A DNA stretch of 64,000 nucleotides from Parapusillimonas granuli (GCF_013416525.1 NZ_JACCEM010000002.1:186001-250000), one strand, 5' to 3'. Numbered from the stretch's first letter, positions 8,309 to 17,856 are shown. Program-made: numbers and translations. The notes: generated from the letters alone by a model not told the origin.

Positions 8309-10075
8309 ATGGCGCATTCCGTGTCTTCCAGCGACTCCTTATCCACGCCGGCGCGCCTGACGGCCACAGCCACCGTGAAGCTGCCGCGGCTCTTACTGGT
8401 TTCAGTCGGGCTGGTGTACATACTGGCCGGCCTGTTCTTCCGGGATCCCTGGAAAACCGATGACGTGGTCGGCCTGGCCACCATGCTCACGGCCCTGCGC
8501 GACGGCGGCAGCGCCATGCTGCTGCCCCAGATCGGCGTGCTGGCCCATGCCCAGGACGGCCCGCTCATCACCTGGGTCGGGGCCTTCTTCATCTGGGCGT
8601 TCGCGCCTTTCATCGAATTCTTCACCAATCGTCCCGACGCGGCCATCATTGCTTCCCGCCTGCCCAATTTCCTGTGGTTCGGGATACTGACGGCGTCGAT
8701 CTGGTACGGCACCTACCTGCTGGGGCGCCGCCCGGAACCGCAGCCGCTGGCCCTGCCCTTCGGCGGCGAGCCCACCGTGCGCGATTACGGCCGCATGATC
8801 GCCGACGCCGCCCTGATGCTGATCGTCGCGACCGTCGGCATCGTCTGGCGCATGCACGAAACCTCCGAAGTGCCGGCCCTGATCGCCTTCCAGGCGCTGG
8901 CCTTCTATTCGGTGGCGCGCATGCTGGACCATCCCGCCTCGGGCTCCATCACCCTGGGTTTCGCGCTGGGGGCGGCCTTCCTGACGCGCGGCTGGATCGG
9001 CGCCCTGCCCATCATGCTGGCGATTCCCTGCATCTTCCTGCCGCGCAACTGCCTGTGGCGCCAGAAGCACTGGCTGGCCCTCAGCGCGGCCATCTGCGCC
9101 GCGCTGATCCTGGCCTGGTGGATACCCGCCAGGCTGGCGAACGGATACTGGATACAAAGCTGGGTGCTCTGGAATACGTCCTCCTTCGGCTGGCCGCAGT
9201 ACCGGGAAGTGCTCAGCACGCTGCGCGATCTGCCCTGGTTCCTGTGGCCCACCTGGCCGCTCGCCCTACTGGCCGTATGGCGCTGGCGCGCCTGGCTCAC
9301 GGCGCCGCACATCTGGATTCCGCTGATGCTGGCGGCATGGCCGCTGATCATCATGCTGTTCCTGGCCGATGCCTTCGAACCCGAATACAGTCTCATGGCC
9401 GTGCCCGCCGCGGTGCTGGCCGCGTTCTCGCTGCCCACCCTGCGCCGGGGCGTGGTGAACTCGCTGGACTGGTTCGCCGTCATGTGTTTTTCGCTGACGA
9501 CGGCAACGGTGTGGCTGGGCTGGATCGCGCTGCAAACGGGCTGGCCCGAACAGATTTCCCACAACATCGCCCGCCAGACGCGCGGCTACGACGTGTTCAT
9601 CTCCTGGCCGGCGGCCTTCATCGCGGCGCTCGGCACCCTGGCCTGGGTCGCCCTGGTGCGCTGGCGCCTGCATTCCAAGCCGGCCGGCCTCTGGCGCGGC
9701 ACCGTGCTTTCCGCCGGCGGTCTGATCGTCACCTGGCTGCTGCTGGTCACGCTGTGGATGCCGGCGCTGGACTACGTGCGCAGCTATCGCGGCGTCTCGG
9801 CCCAGCTCGCGGCGGCGCTGGACGCGCACCGGAAGCCCGGCGAATGCGTGCGCGCGCTGGCCGTGGGCACCGGCCAGCGCGCGTCCTTCCTGGTGTTCAA
9901 CGACATCGACTTCAGCTATGAGTCCAACTGCACGCTGGTCGTGCAGCAGACCACCGCGCACAACATCGCCACCGGCGCGGCCGCCTACTCGGACTCGGCG
10001 ACCGTCCTGTGGGAAGGCAGGCGCGGCGCGGACCGGCACGAGGTCTTCCGCCTGCTGCGCCTCGGCAACCCATGA
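8309..10075 (+). CDS. Glycosyltransferase family 39-like integral membrane protein (ArnT/dolichyl-P-mannose transferase fold)
   Basis: A 588-residue polytopic membrane protein with roughly eleven to thirteen hydrophobic segments and a soluble C-terminal domain (about residues 490-588). The first periplasmic loop has the R-D-P-W-x-x-D-D pattern (FRDPWKTDDVVG), matching the acidic catalytic loop of GT39/ArnT-type glycosyltransferases that use polyprenyl-phosphate sugars. The PALIAFQALAFYSVARM and FLTRGWIGALP segments also fit. A sugar transfer to lipid A, glycan or protein is the family role, but the substrate cannot be assigned. Its stop overlaps the MATE transporter start (ATGA). Confidence 0.82.
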   Translation: MAHSVSSSDSLSTPARLTATATVKLPRLLLVSVGLVYILAGLFFRDPWKTDDVVGLATMLTALRDGGSAMLLPQIGVLAHAQDGPLITWVGAFFIWAFAPFIEFFTNRPDAAIIASRLPNFLWFGILTASIWYGTYLLGRRPEPQPLALPFGGEPTVRDYGRMIADAALMLIVATVGIVWRMHETSEVPALIAFQALAFYSVARMLDHPASGSITLGFALGAAFLTRGWIGALPIMLAIPCIFLPRNCLWRQKHWLALSAAICAALILAWWIPARLANGYWIQSWVLWNTSSFGWPQYREVLSTLRDLPWFLWPTWPLALLAVWRWRAWLTAPHIWIPLMLAAWPLIIMLFLADAFEPEYSLMAVPAAVLAAFSLPTLRRGVVNSLDWFAVMCFSLTTATVWLGWIALQTGWPEQISHNIARQTRGYDVFISWPAAFIAALGTLAWVALVRWRLHSKPAGLWRGTVLSAGGLIVTWLLLVTLWMPALDYVRSYRGVSAQLAAALDAHRKPGECVRALAVGTGQRASFLVFNDIDFSYESNCTLVVQQTTAHNIATGAAAYSDSATVLWEGRRGADRHEVFRLLRLGNP

Positions 10076-11520
10076 CGCCCGCCCGCAGCGCAAGACCGAC
10101 GCCCGGGCGCTACATCAAGGACATCCTCGGCCAGGCCTGGCCGGTGCTGGTCAGTTCCTGGGCAAGCGTGATCTTCGGCGTGATCGACACGGCGATGGCG
10201 GGCCACGCCAGCGCGGCCGACCTGCAGGCCATGGCCCTGGGCGCTTCCATATACATCACGGTCTTCGTCGGGCTGATGGGCGTGGTGCACGCGCTCATTC
10301 CCATCATCGCGCAGCATTTCGGGGCCGGCCGCCACCGCGAGGTGGGCGAGGCCTGGGGCCAGGGGGTGTGGCTGTCGATGGGCCTGTCCCTGGTCGGCGC
10401 CGCCGCCATGCTGTTCCCGGACGTCTGGCTGCGATTCTCCGGCGACGTGGCGCCCGAAGTGCGGTCGGGCGTCACCTGGTATTTGCGCGCCCTGATCATG
10501 GCGCTGCCCGCCACCCTCGCTTTTCGCTGCATCTACGCAATGGGCACAGCCGTGTCGCGGCCCAAGACGGTGATGGTCATCAATCTGGGCAGCGTCGCGT
10601 TCAAGATTCTCTTCAACTGGATATTCATCTTCGGCAAGCTGGGCATGCCGGCCCTGGGCGCCGCCGGAGCCGGCCTGTCCACCGCCATCGTCGGCTGGCT
10701 GAGCCTGGCCGCCGGCCTGTGGGCGATTTCCCGCGACTCTTACTTCCAGCGCTTCAGGCCGCGCCTGGGGCGTTTCCAATGGACGCGGCAGAAAGAGCTG
10801 CTCCTGCTGGGCATCCCCATGGGCGGCTCTTATCTCATCGAAGTCTGCGCCTTCACTTTCATGGCGCTGCTGGTGGCGCGGGAAGGGATGTACGTGAACG
10901 GCGGCCACCAGATCATGGCCAGCCTGGCGGCGCTGTGCTACATGGTGCCCATGGCGGTGGGCATCGCGTCGTCCTCGCTGACGGCCCAGGCGATAGGCGC
11001 GCGCGACATGCGCCGCGCGCGCAACATGGGGCGCGCGGGCATCGGCATCGTGGCGGCCGGCGCCCTGGTCACGGCAAGCGTGCTGATCGTCGCGCGCCGG
11101 CCGATTCTGGGGTTCTACACCGATGACGTCCAGGTGGCGCTGGTCGCGGCGGCGCTGATGCAGATTCTGCCCTGGTTCCATCTGGGCGATGCGATGCAGT
11201 GCATCATTTCTTATCTGCTGCGGGCATACAAGGTGGCGGTGGTGCCGCTGATCCTGCAGGTGGTGGCGTTATCCGGGCTGGGGCTGGTGGGCGGATGGTG
11301 GCTGGGGTTCGGCCCGGCGGCGGGGGCGCTCGCGCCGGTGGTCCATGCGGTGGCGCCGGGCGCTCCGATCGGCGCCGGAACCATGTGGCTGATGGCGATC
11401 CTGGGCCTGAGCCTGTCTTCGATCCTGCTTTTCGGCTGGTATGGCCATGTGGTGCGCACGAAAATGGGCGGCAGGCGCGGACGGGCGCTGCGCGGCGGGC
11501 GGAGCCCGTCGGGGGCCTGA
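10072..11520 (+). CDS. MATE family efflux transporter
   Basis: A 482-residue inner-membrane protein of the MATE (NorM/DinF) type, with two six-helix halves; repeated motifs are visible in VIFGVIDTAMAGHASAADLQAMALG and FTFMALLVAREGMYVNGGHQIMASLAALCYMVPMAVGIASSSLTAQAIGARD. MATE proteins export cationic drugs or metabolites using Na+ or H+ gradients. The start at 10072 was chosen over 10009 because it overlaps the upstream stop as ATGA and gives a normal N-terminus (GRYIKDILGQAWPVLVSSWA). The last 15-20 residues are Arg/Gly-rich and non-conserved. It converges with the ABC ATPase gene at 11537. Confidence 0.93.
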   Translation: MTPARSARPTPGRYIKDILGQAWPVLVSSWASVIFGVIDTAMAGHASAADLQAMALGASIYITVFVGLMGVVHALIPIIAQHFGAGRHREVGEAWGQGVWLSMGLSLVGAAAMLFPDVWLRFSGDVAPEVRSGVTWYLRALIMALPATLAFRCIYAMGTAVSRPKTVMVINLGSVAFKILFNWIFIFGKLGMPALGAAGAGLSTAIVGWLSLAAGLWAISRDSYFQRFRPRLGRFQWTRQKELLLLGIPMGGSYLIEVCAFTFMALLVAREGMYVNGGHQIMASLAALCYMVPMAVGIASSSLTAQAIGARDMRRARNMGRAGIGIVAAGALVTASVLIVARRPILGFYTDDVQVALVAAALMQILPWFHLGDAMQCIISYLLRAYKVAVVPLILQVVALSGLGLVGGWWLGFGPAAGALAPVVHAVAPGAPIGAGTMWLMAILGLSLSSILLFGWYGHVVRTKMGGRRGRALRGGRSPSGA

Positions 11521-11536
11521 GCGCGCCCCGGGGCAC

Positions 11537-12763
11537 TCACGCCGCATCCCGGCTCGCGGACTCGCCGCCCGCCTCGTCTTCGCGCCCCTCCACCACCGGC
11601 GTGACGAGCTCCACCACCTTGCGGCGCGACAGCATGCCCAGGAACTCATCGTCCTCGCCCGTTACCGCAAGAGGCGCCGTACTGCGCAGCAGCCGCCCCA
11701 GGACCTCGTCCAGCCCGGCATCCGCCGGCACCGACGCCACGCTCTCCGCATAAGCCGCGACATCCCGGGCCCCGTCCCGCAACGCCCGTTCGGCCGCCGC
11801 GCGGGTGAGTATCCCGGCAAGCCGCTTGCCGTCCAGAACCGGCGTGTACTCGTACGCCATGCCCGCCATGCGCTCCAGCGCATGAGCCGGGCGGCTGCGC
11901 ATCGTCAGCGTCAAGGACGGCGTGTTGCAGGCATGGGCCGCGTTCAACACCTTGCCGCGGTTCACGTCCTGCAGGAAGGATTGCACGTAATCGTTGGCCG
12001 GGGCCAGCAGAATGTCTTCCGGCGTTCCTTCCTGGACCAGCACCCCGTCCTTCAGAATGGCGATCCGGTTGCCCAGGCGCAGCGCTTCATCCAGATCGTG
12101 GGTGATGAAGACGATGGTCTTGTTCAGCCGCGCCTGCAGCGCCAGCAACTGGTCCTGCATTTCGCGGCGTATGAGCGGATCCAGCGCCGAGAACGCCTCG
12201 TCCATGAGCAGGATCTCGGCGTCCGTGGCCAGGGCCCTGGCCAGGCCCACCCGCTGCTGCATGCCGCCGGACAGCTCATGGGGGTATTTTTCCTCGAAGC
12301 CCGACAGCCCCACCTGTTCCAGCCAATGCCGGGCGCGTTGCCGGCGCTCGCTCCTGGGCAGGCCCTGCACCTTCAGGCCATAGGCGGCGTTCTCGATCAC
12401 CGTTCGATGCGGAAACAGGCCGAAGCGCTGGAACACCATGCTCATCTTCTTCTGCCGGAAGCGCTCGAGCTCGGACCGGCCCAGGCTCACGACGTCCACG
12501 CCGTCGACCAGAATGCTGCCCGCGCTGGGTTCGATCAGGCGGTTGAAGTGGCGGATCAGCGTGGATTTGCCGGAGCCCGAAAGCCCCATGATCACGTATA
12601 TGCTGCCTTCGTCTATGCTGAGGCTGATGTCGCGCAGGCCCAGGACGTGGCCGCTGCGCGCGAGCAGTTCGTCCTTGCCCACGCCGCGGCGCGCCGCGTC
12701 CAGCCAGCGCTCCGGATGCGAGCCGAATATCTTGTAGACGTTCTTGACCTCGATCTTGCTCAT
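11537..12763 (-). CDS. proV: Glycine betaine/proline-type ABC transporter, ATP-binding subunit
   Basis: A 408-residue ATPase of the ProV/OpuAA type. Walker A is GLSGSGKST, the signature is HELSGGMQQRVGLARAL, Walker B is EILLMDEAFSALDP, and the H-loop is FITHDLDEAL. An N-terminal extension (VYKIFGSHPERWLDAARRG) and the sequence KMSMVFQRFGLFPHRTV are typical of ProV. The C-terminal part (about residues 285-395) corresponds to a pair of CBS-like domains, which sense ionic strength in OpuA-type transporters. The start at 12763 overlaps the proW stop as ATGA. A reading frame open much further upstream is a shadow of proW. Confidence 0.94.
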   Translation of the reverse strand: MSKIEVKNVYKIFGSHPERWLDAARRGVGKDELLARSGHVLGLRDISLSIDEGSIYVIMGLSGSGKSTLIRHFNRLIEPSAGSILVDGVDVVSLGRSELERFRQKKMSMVFQRFGLFPHRTVIENAAYGLKVQGLPRSERRQRARHWLEQVGLSGFEEKYPHELSGGMQQRVGLARALATDAEILLMDEAFSALDPLIRREMQDQLLALQARLNKTIVFITHDLDEALRLGNRIAILKDGVLVQEGTPEDILLAPANDYVQSFLQDVNRGKVLNAAHACNTPSLTLTMRSRPAHALERMAGMAYEYTPVLDGKRLAGILTRAAAERALRDGARDVAAYAESVASVPADAGLDEVLGRLLRSTAPLAVTGEDDEFLGMLSRRKVVELVTPVVEGREDEAGGESASRDAA

Positions 12764-13617
12764 GCCGCGCTCCTTGACTGTTGACGGCGGCCGAACTCCT
12801 GCGTGATCCGGTCGAAAATGATGGCGATGATGACGATGCCCAGTCCGGCCAGCACGCCGCGGCCCACCTGCAGCCGGTTGATGCCCTGCAGGACTTCGTA
12901 GCCCAGCCCCCTGACGCCTATCATGGACGCGATGACCACCATGGCCAGCGCCATCATGGTGGTCTGGTTGATGCCGGCCATGATGTTGGGCATGGCCAGC
13001 GGCAGCTGCACGCCGAACAATTGCTTGACCCGGTTGGCGCCGAAGGCGCGCGAGGCTTCCAGCACTTCGCTGTCGACCAGCCTGATGCCCAGGTCCGTCA
13101 GGCGTATGACCGGCGGCACCGCGTAGATGATGGTGGCGATGATGGCGGCGATCTTGCCCAGGTTGAACAGCATGACCACGGGAATCAGGTAGACGAAGCT
13201 GGGCATCGTCTGCATGACGTCGAGTACCGGCAGCATGATGGAGCGCAGCCATTTGAAGCTGGCCATCAGTATGCCGGTCGGTATGCCGATCGCCACGGAA
13301 ATGGCCACCGCCACGATCATGAGGGACAGGGTCTGCATGGCCGCATCCCACAATCCGATGAAGCCGACGGCGCACAGCAAGGCGCCGATGACGATGGAAA
13401 AGCCGATGCGCCGGCTGGCGAGCCAGGCCAGCAGCGCCACCGCGGACACGATCGCCCACCAGGGGGATTGCCGGAGCAGCTGGTCCATCCATACCAGGAC
13501 GTCCAGCAGCGGCTGCGTCAGGGCGCGCAGCAGATCGGAATAGTCGGCGACGATGCCGCCGACGAATTCATCGATGGGCGCGCGCAGCGCCCGCGGCGCT
13601 ATGAACTCTGGAAACAT
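12760..13617 (-). CDS. proW: Glycine betaine/proline-type ABC transporter, permease subunit
   Basis: A 285-residue permease with about six to seven membrane helices. The binding-protein-dependent transport motif is seen as EASRAFGANRVKQLFGVQLPLAMPNIMAGINQT (the EAA loop), and MQTMPSFVYLIPVVMLF matches ProW/OpuAB. A GGAG ribosome-binding site lies 8 bases before the ATG. It follows proX on the same strand with a 114-bp gap that carries two perfect hairpins, and it overlaps proV by four bases. It forms the membrane channel for uptake of a betaine-like osmoprotectant across the inner membrane. Confidence 0.95.
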   Translation of the reverse strand: MFPEFIAPRALRAPIDEFVGGIVADYSDLLRALTQPLLDVLVWMDQLLRQSPWWAIVSAVALLAWLASRRIGFSIVIGALLCAVGFIGLWDAAMQTLSLMIVAVAISVAIGIPTGILMASFKWLRSIMLPVLDVMQTMPSFVYLIPVVMLFNLGKIAAIIATIIYAVPPVIRLTDLGIRLVDSEVLEASRAFGANRVKQLFGVQLPLAMPNIMAGINQTTMMALAMVVIASMIGVRGLGYEVLQGINRLQVGRGVLAGLGIVIIAIIFDRITQEFGRRQQSRSAA

Positions 13618-13645
13618 AAAGAATACTCCGTAGAACTCGTTGCAG

Positions 13646-13701
13646 CGGCGGGCCTGTCACCCGCCGTCCAGGGAAAGCGGCGGCCTCGCGCAGAGGCCGC
13701 C
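13646..13701 (-). promoter_or_regulatory. Two intercistronic hairpins between proX and proW
   Basis: Dyad one has arms CGGCGGG (13646-13652) and CCCGCCG (13660-13666). Dyad two has arms GGCGGCCTC (13679-13687) and GAGGCCGCC (13693-13701) with a 5-base loop. Neither is followed by a T run on the minus strand. They could stabilise the upstream proX message or cause partial termination, giving more binding protein than permease. Confidence 0.7.
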
Positions 13702-13731
13702 TTCCATGCCGGAAGGCACTTTCCACGAATG

Positions 13732-14793
13732 CTAAAGAGCAGCCTTTACGCGCTCGGCGACATCGGCCGGCAGCCAGGACGTCCAGGTCCCGGCCTGGTT
13801 CTTCAAGAACCACTGGGCCACGTCGGCCGGCTCGGCTTCGTTTTCCTCCATGTAGGCCATGGCCTGGTCCATGACCGGCAGCGGCACGGCGACCTTGGAC
13901 AGGAAGGCGGTGAGCCGGGGAGCGTCTTGGGTGAAGCGCGCGCTGACCGCGGTGAACACGGGGTTTTCCGGATAGGCGCTGGGTTCGGGATGCGCGCAAT
14001 CGGGATCGGTCAGGCAGGCATGCTTCTTCTGGTCGTAAGGCGGCAGATCCAGCTTGACGAGGTCCATGGAGCCGACGAGCGGCGTGGGATACCAGTAGTA
14101 GAAGACCACGTTTTCCTTGCGCTGGTAGGCGGCGGTCAGCGCGGCTTTCTGGGTGGCGCCGGTGCCGGGCGAGAACAGGGTGAAGGTGTCGCCCAGGCCC
14201 AAGGCCTTGAAAAGATTGCCGCTCACCACTTCGCAGCCCCAGCCGGCGGGGCAGCCGTAGAAGCGGCCTTTCGAAGGCTCTTCGGGGTCCTTGAAGGCGT
14301 CCTTGAATTTGGGCAGATCGGCCGCGCTCTTGAGTTCGGGCAGGCGTTCGGCGGTATGGCGCGGGATGAACCAGGCTTCGCCGCCCATGTAGATGTCGCC
14401 GATGCGCTTGACTTTGCCCGAGGCTTCGGCCTTGGCCCAAGGCTCGGCGACGCTGTTCAGCCAGATTTCGGTGTTGACGTCGAGGTCGCCGCGTTCCAGC
14501 GCGGCAAGGGCCGGCAGGGTTTCGACCGGCAGGACTTCGGATTTGCAGCCGTAGCCCTTTTCGGCAATGTAGCGTTCCACTTCGACCAGGACGAGGTTGG
14601 ATTCCCAGTTCATGCCGCCGAACCGGATCGGGCGGTCGATTTCGCACTGCGGCGCCGATGCCGCATGCGCGGTGGCTGCGACGCCGGGCAGGGCGGCGCA
14701 GGCGGCCGCGGCGGCGAGCGCGAGGGCGAGCCGCTTGAACGGGATGGCGCCGGTTGCGGGCGCGGGTGACGCGGGTGTTGCGATGAAAGACAA
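13732..14793 (-). CDS. proX: Glycine betaine/proline-type ABC transporter, substrate-binding protein
   Basis: A 353-residue OpuAC-like periplasmic protein. The TTG at 14793 is preferred as start because AAGGAGG lies 5 bases upstream; an in-frame ATG 13 codons earlier would place that site inside the gene. A Sec signal follows (FKRLALALAAAAACAALPGVAATAHA). The mature protein starts with the betaine-binding pattern RPIRFGGMNWESNLVLVEVER. It also has VFYYWYPTPLV, consistent with an aromatic cage for a quaternary amine. Six cysteines may form disulfides. It is first in the order X-W-V, the reverse of E. coli proVWX. Choline, carnitine or proline betaine are alternative ligands. Confidence 0.9.
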   Translation of the reverse strand: MSFIATPASPAPATGAIPFKRLALALAAAAACAALPGVAATAHAASAPQCEIDRPIRFGGMNWESNLVLVEVERYIAEKGYGCKSEVLPVETLPALAALERGDLDVNTEIWLNSVAEPWAKAEASGKVKRIGDIYMGGEAWFIPRHTAERLPELKSAADLPKFKDAFKDPEEPSKGRFYGCPAGWGCEVVSGNLFKALGLGDTFTLFSPGTGATQKAALTAAYQRKENVVFYYWYPTPLVGSMDLVKLDLPPYDQKKHACLTDPDCAHPEPSAYPENPVFTAVSARFTQDAPRLTAFLSKVAVPLPVMDQAMAYMEENEAEPADVAQWFLKNQAGTWTSWLPADVAERVKAAL

Positions 14794-15118
14794 GATTGCC
14801 TCCTTAGTTGCGTGGACGCATCCGGACTGCATGGATGCGCCATGGTTAAGGGGGGTGTGCGGAAGACGGTTTACCGCCGATACATACCGACACTAGCGTG
14901 CGGAGTACGAGGTACTCGTTGACAGGTTATGGGGCCTTGGAAAAGACCCGCCATACGCCAGATTGAAAAAAAGCCGTGACACGGCCAAAACGCAAGGTTT
15001 GCGGCATTTTACGTGGAGATGCTGGGAAATGTAAACCCGGGCGTCTCCGGCGGCCCGACGAAACCAGGGCCGGGCCCCGGCGCAAGGGGTCCGGCCCGGC
15101 CCGTCGCGGCCACCGCTT
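14794..15118. other. Intergenic region between cfa and proX
   Basis: About 325 bp. The cfa-proximal half holds GC-rich dyads and the cfa terminator at 14966-14985. The remainder must contain the proX promoter on the minus strand, but no confident -35/-10 pair could be picked. No open reading frame with coding character is seen. Confidence 0.6.
14966..14985 (-). terminator. Intrinsic terminator downstream of cfa
   Basis: Read on the minus strand, stem GCCGT, loop GTC, arm ACGGC, followed by seven T residues. It lies about 130 bp after the cfa stop codon and separates cfa from proX. Confidence 0.75.
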
Positions 15119-16372
15119 TTACTTATAGATATAGTCGCGGCGCCATGGGTAGGCCTGGCCCGCCGGGTAGTCGAGTTCGTCGTCCCCGCCGCCGGGCCTG
15201 GGCTGCGCCAGGACCTGGTGCAAGGCGATCCACCCATGCTCGAAGCCCATGGCGCAGCCGGCCAGGTACATGCGGTAGGCGCGCAGCGAACGTTCGCCCT
15301 GCTCGCCCTGCAGGGTGGCGCGGGCTTCGGGCAGGCGGGCTTCGAGGGCGTCGCTCCATGCCCACAAGGTGCGGGCGTAGTGCGGGCGCAGGTTTTCGAT
15401 GTCCAGGTCTTCCAGGCCGCCTTCGGCCATGTGTTCGAGCACGTGGCTGATGTGGGTGAGCTCCCCGCCGGGGAAGATGTATTTCTCGATGAACTCGCCC
15501 ATGCCGGCGCCCAGTTCGGCGTTGTCGACGCCGCCCGCGGTGATGCCGTGGTTCAGGATGAGGCCGCCGGGACGCAGCAGGCGGCGCAGTTTCGAGAAGT
15601 AGCCTTCGAGCTGGGCGCGGCCCACGTGCTCGAACATGCCCACCGAGGCGATCTTGTCGTAGGGGGCGCTTTCGTCGAGCTTGCGGTAGTCCAGGAGCTC
15701 CATGCGCACCCGCCCTTGCAGCCCTTTTTCCTCGATCAGCCGGTTGACGTGGGCATGCTGGTTGCGCGACAGCGTGATGCCCGTGGCGTCGACGCCGTAG
15801 TTTTCGGCCGCCCACATCAGCAGGCCGCCCCAGCCGGCGCCGACGTCCAGGAAGCGTTCGCCCGCCTTGAGATCCAGCTTGCGGCAGATGTGGTCGAGCT
15901 TGGCTTCCTGGGCTTCGGCCACGGTCATGTCGGGCCGGCGGAAATAGGCGCAGGAATAGACGCGGCGAGGGTCCAGCCACAAGGCGTAGAAGTCGTCGGA
16001 CAGGTCGTAGTGGAACTGGATCTGGCGCGCATCCCTTTCGATGGAGTGGCGCCAGACGGACACCAGCCGGCGTATCAGCTCGGTCAGGCGGCCGACCCGC
16101 GCGGCCTCGATGGGAGAGCCGGGCAGGATCGCCGCGGCCACGCGCATGAGATCGCGCATCGAGCCCTCCACGTCGAACTTGCCTTCGACGTAGTCTTCGC
16201 CCAGGGCGCCCACGTGCCCGGCCGCCAGCTTGGCCAGGGTGGAGCGGTCTTTGATCAGCAGCCTGACGGAGGCGTCCGGGGCGCCCACCGCCTGCCCATC
16301 GGGCATGACCAGCTGCACGGACAGAGGCAAAGACGCCAATTTGGTTTCAACGACGGATAAGACAGAGCTCAA
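15119..16372 (-). CDS. cfa: Cyclopropane-fatty-acyl-phospholipid synthase
   Basis: A 417-residue SAM-dependent enzyme that adds a methylene bridge to unsaturated acyl chains of membrane phospholipids. The SAM site is FLDVGAGWGGLLMWAAENYGV. Family motifs include QIQFHYDLSDDFYALWLD, YSCAYFRRPDMTVAEAQEAKLDHICRKL, FEHVGRAQLEGYF and the C-terminal YLAGCAMGFEHGWI, whose cysteine corresponds to the conserved active-site cysteine. The TTG start at 16372 was chosen because AGGGAG lies 6 bases upstream and the length fits. An ATG at 16489 would add 39 residues without similarity and run into the divergent promoter region of the MFS gene at 16504. Confidence 0.94.
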   Translation of the reverse strand: MSSVLSVVETKLASLPLSVQLVMPDGQAVGAPDASVRLLIKDRSTLAKLAAGHVGALGEDYVEGKFDVEGSMRDLMRVAAAILPGSPIEAARVGRLTELIRRLVSVWRHSIERDARQIQFHYDLSDDFYALWLDPRRVYSCAYFRRPDMTVAEAQEAKLDHICRKLDLKAGERFLDVGAGWGGLLMWAAENYGVDATGITLSRNQHAHVNRLIEEKGLQGRVRMELLDYRKLDESAPYDKIASVGMFEHVGRAQLEGYFSKLRRLLRPGGLILNHGITAGGVDNAELGAGMGEFIEKYIFPGGELTHISHVLEHMAEGGLEDLDIENLRPHYARTLWAWSDALEARLPEARATLQGEQGERSLRAYRMYLAGCAMGFEHGWIALHQVLAQPRPGGGDDELDYPAGQAYPWRRDYIYK

Positions 16373-16503
16373 TGCCGACTCCCTATATTGAAATGGACAA
16401 TGCCAAAAAATACGATGTTCGAGCATGCTAAGATCATCACAAATACCGCATAAACGACAATTCGGCAAGCCGTGACCGGCCGCTCGCATCTCTTTCCCGC
16501 CGC

Positions 16504-17736
16504 ATGCAATCTCCCCCCAGCCACCTCACCAGCATCCCGCCCTGGCTCGTCCTGATGGGGCTCTTGACCGCGCTCGGGCCGCTCGCCATCGACATGTACC
16601 TGCCCGCGTTCCCGGACATGGTCCGGAGCCTGGGCACGGATCAGGGCATGGTGGAGCGCACGCTGCCCAGCTATCTGCTCGGCCTGGCCGCGGCCCAGGT
16701 GTTCTACGGGCCTTTCGCCGACCGCTACGGCAGGAAAAAACCGCTGCTGTTCGGCCTCATCGTATTCACCATCGCCTCGGTCGGCTGCGCATTGACCGAC
16801 AGCATCGAACACCTGAGCCTGTGGCGCATCGCGCAGGCGTTCGGCGGCGCGGCCGGCATGGTCATACCGCGCGCGGTGATCCGCGACAACTTCGACACGC
16901 GCGATGCATCGAAGGCGCTTTCCGTCCTGATGCTGGTGATGGGCGTGACGCCCATCCTGGCTCCCATCCTGGGCGCGCAAGTGCTGAATTTCGGAAGCTG
17001 GCGCTACATCTTCGCCATCATGGCGGGCTGCGGCGCGCTGCTGTTCGTCAGCGTCGTCTTCGGCATGCGCGAGACCCTGGTCCCCGAAAAAACCATCCCG
17101 CTGAGCTTCGGCAACATCGGCCGCAACTACCGCGGCCTGCTGGCCCACAAGCGCTTCATGTGCTATTCGCTTGCCGGGGGCTTCGGCTCGGCCGGCATGT
17201 TCGCCTATATCTCGGGTTCGCCGCGGGTCTTCATCAACGTGTTCGACGTGCCCCCGCAATACTTCGGCCTGTTGTTCGGCCTCAACGCCGCGGCGCTGAT
17301 CGCCACCTCGCAGGTCAGCGCGCGGCTGCTCAACCGCCACGCGCCCGAGACCCTGCTCAAGTTCGCGCAGGCCGCCCTGCTGATCGGGTCGGCGGCGGGC
17401 TTCGCCATGACGCTGGCCGGCGTCCTGACCTTGCCTCTGCTGATGGCGGCCCTGCTGTGCTTCATGGCCGGGCAGGGCTTCGTCAACCCCAATGCCGCGG
17501 CCCTTGCCTTGCGGGAACAGGGGCACCGGCTGGGCGTGTCCTCGGCGATGATGGGCACGCTGCAGATGATCTGCGGCTCGGCCGCCGGGCTGGGCGTCAG
17601 CGCCTGGCAGTCCGACACCGCCCTGCCCCTGACCGGCATACTGGCTTTCTGCGCCTTCCTGTCGTGGCTGTTCGGGCGCATCGCGCTCAGGGCGCCCGCC
17701 ACCGCCCGCGATCACCGCGGCGCCGGCCGCTCCTGA
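16504..17736 (+). CDS. Bcr/CflA family drug-resistance MFS transporter
   Basis: A 410-residue, twelve-helix major facilitator. The opening LLTALGPLAIDMYLPAFPDMVRSLG and the motif FYGPFADRYGRKKPLL (MFS motif A) are diagnostic of the Bcr/CflA subfamily, as is RIAQAFGGAAGMVIPRAVIRDNFD. Members export bicyclomycin, sulfonamides, chloramphenicol or cysteine/dipeptides, so the natural substrate is uncertain. It is divergent from cfa. No clear Shine-Dalgarno precedes the ATG. Confidence 0.93.
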   Translation: MQSPPSHLTSIPPWLVLMGLLTALGPLAIDMYLPAFPDMVRSLGTDQGMVERTLPSYLLGLAAAQVFYGPFADRYGRKKPLLFGLIVFTIASVGCALTDSIEHLSLWRIAQAFGGAAGMVIPRAVIRDNFDTRDASKALSVLMLVMGVTPILAPILGAQVLNFGSWRYIFAIMAGCGALLFVSVVFGMRETLVPEKTIPLSFGNIGRNYRGLLAHKRFMCYSLAGGFGSAGMFAYISGSPRVFINVFDVPPQYFGLLFGLNAAALIATSQVSARLLNRHAPETLLKFAQAALLIGSAAGFAMTLAGVLTLPLLMAALLCFMAGQGFVNPNAAALALREQGHRLGVSSAMMGTLQMICGSAAGLGVSAWQSDTALPLTGILAFCAFLSWLFGRIALRAPATARDHRGAGRS

Positions 17737-17856
17737 CCCCACCCCGCCCCAGGCCCCACGCCCCCTTCTCCCCGCCCGTGAACGGGCGGCGCCGATTTGT
17801 TTGCGCACAACAGTTCGCCCGCGCATGACCGATCGGATTGACAGGCACATCAATAA

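Noticed and set aside
12781-14769. A 662-codon plus-strand frame across proW and proX
   Set aside because: Shadow of the two well-supported minus-strand transporter genes; composition is His/Gly/Arg-rich and motif-free.
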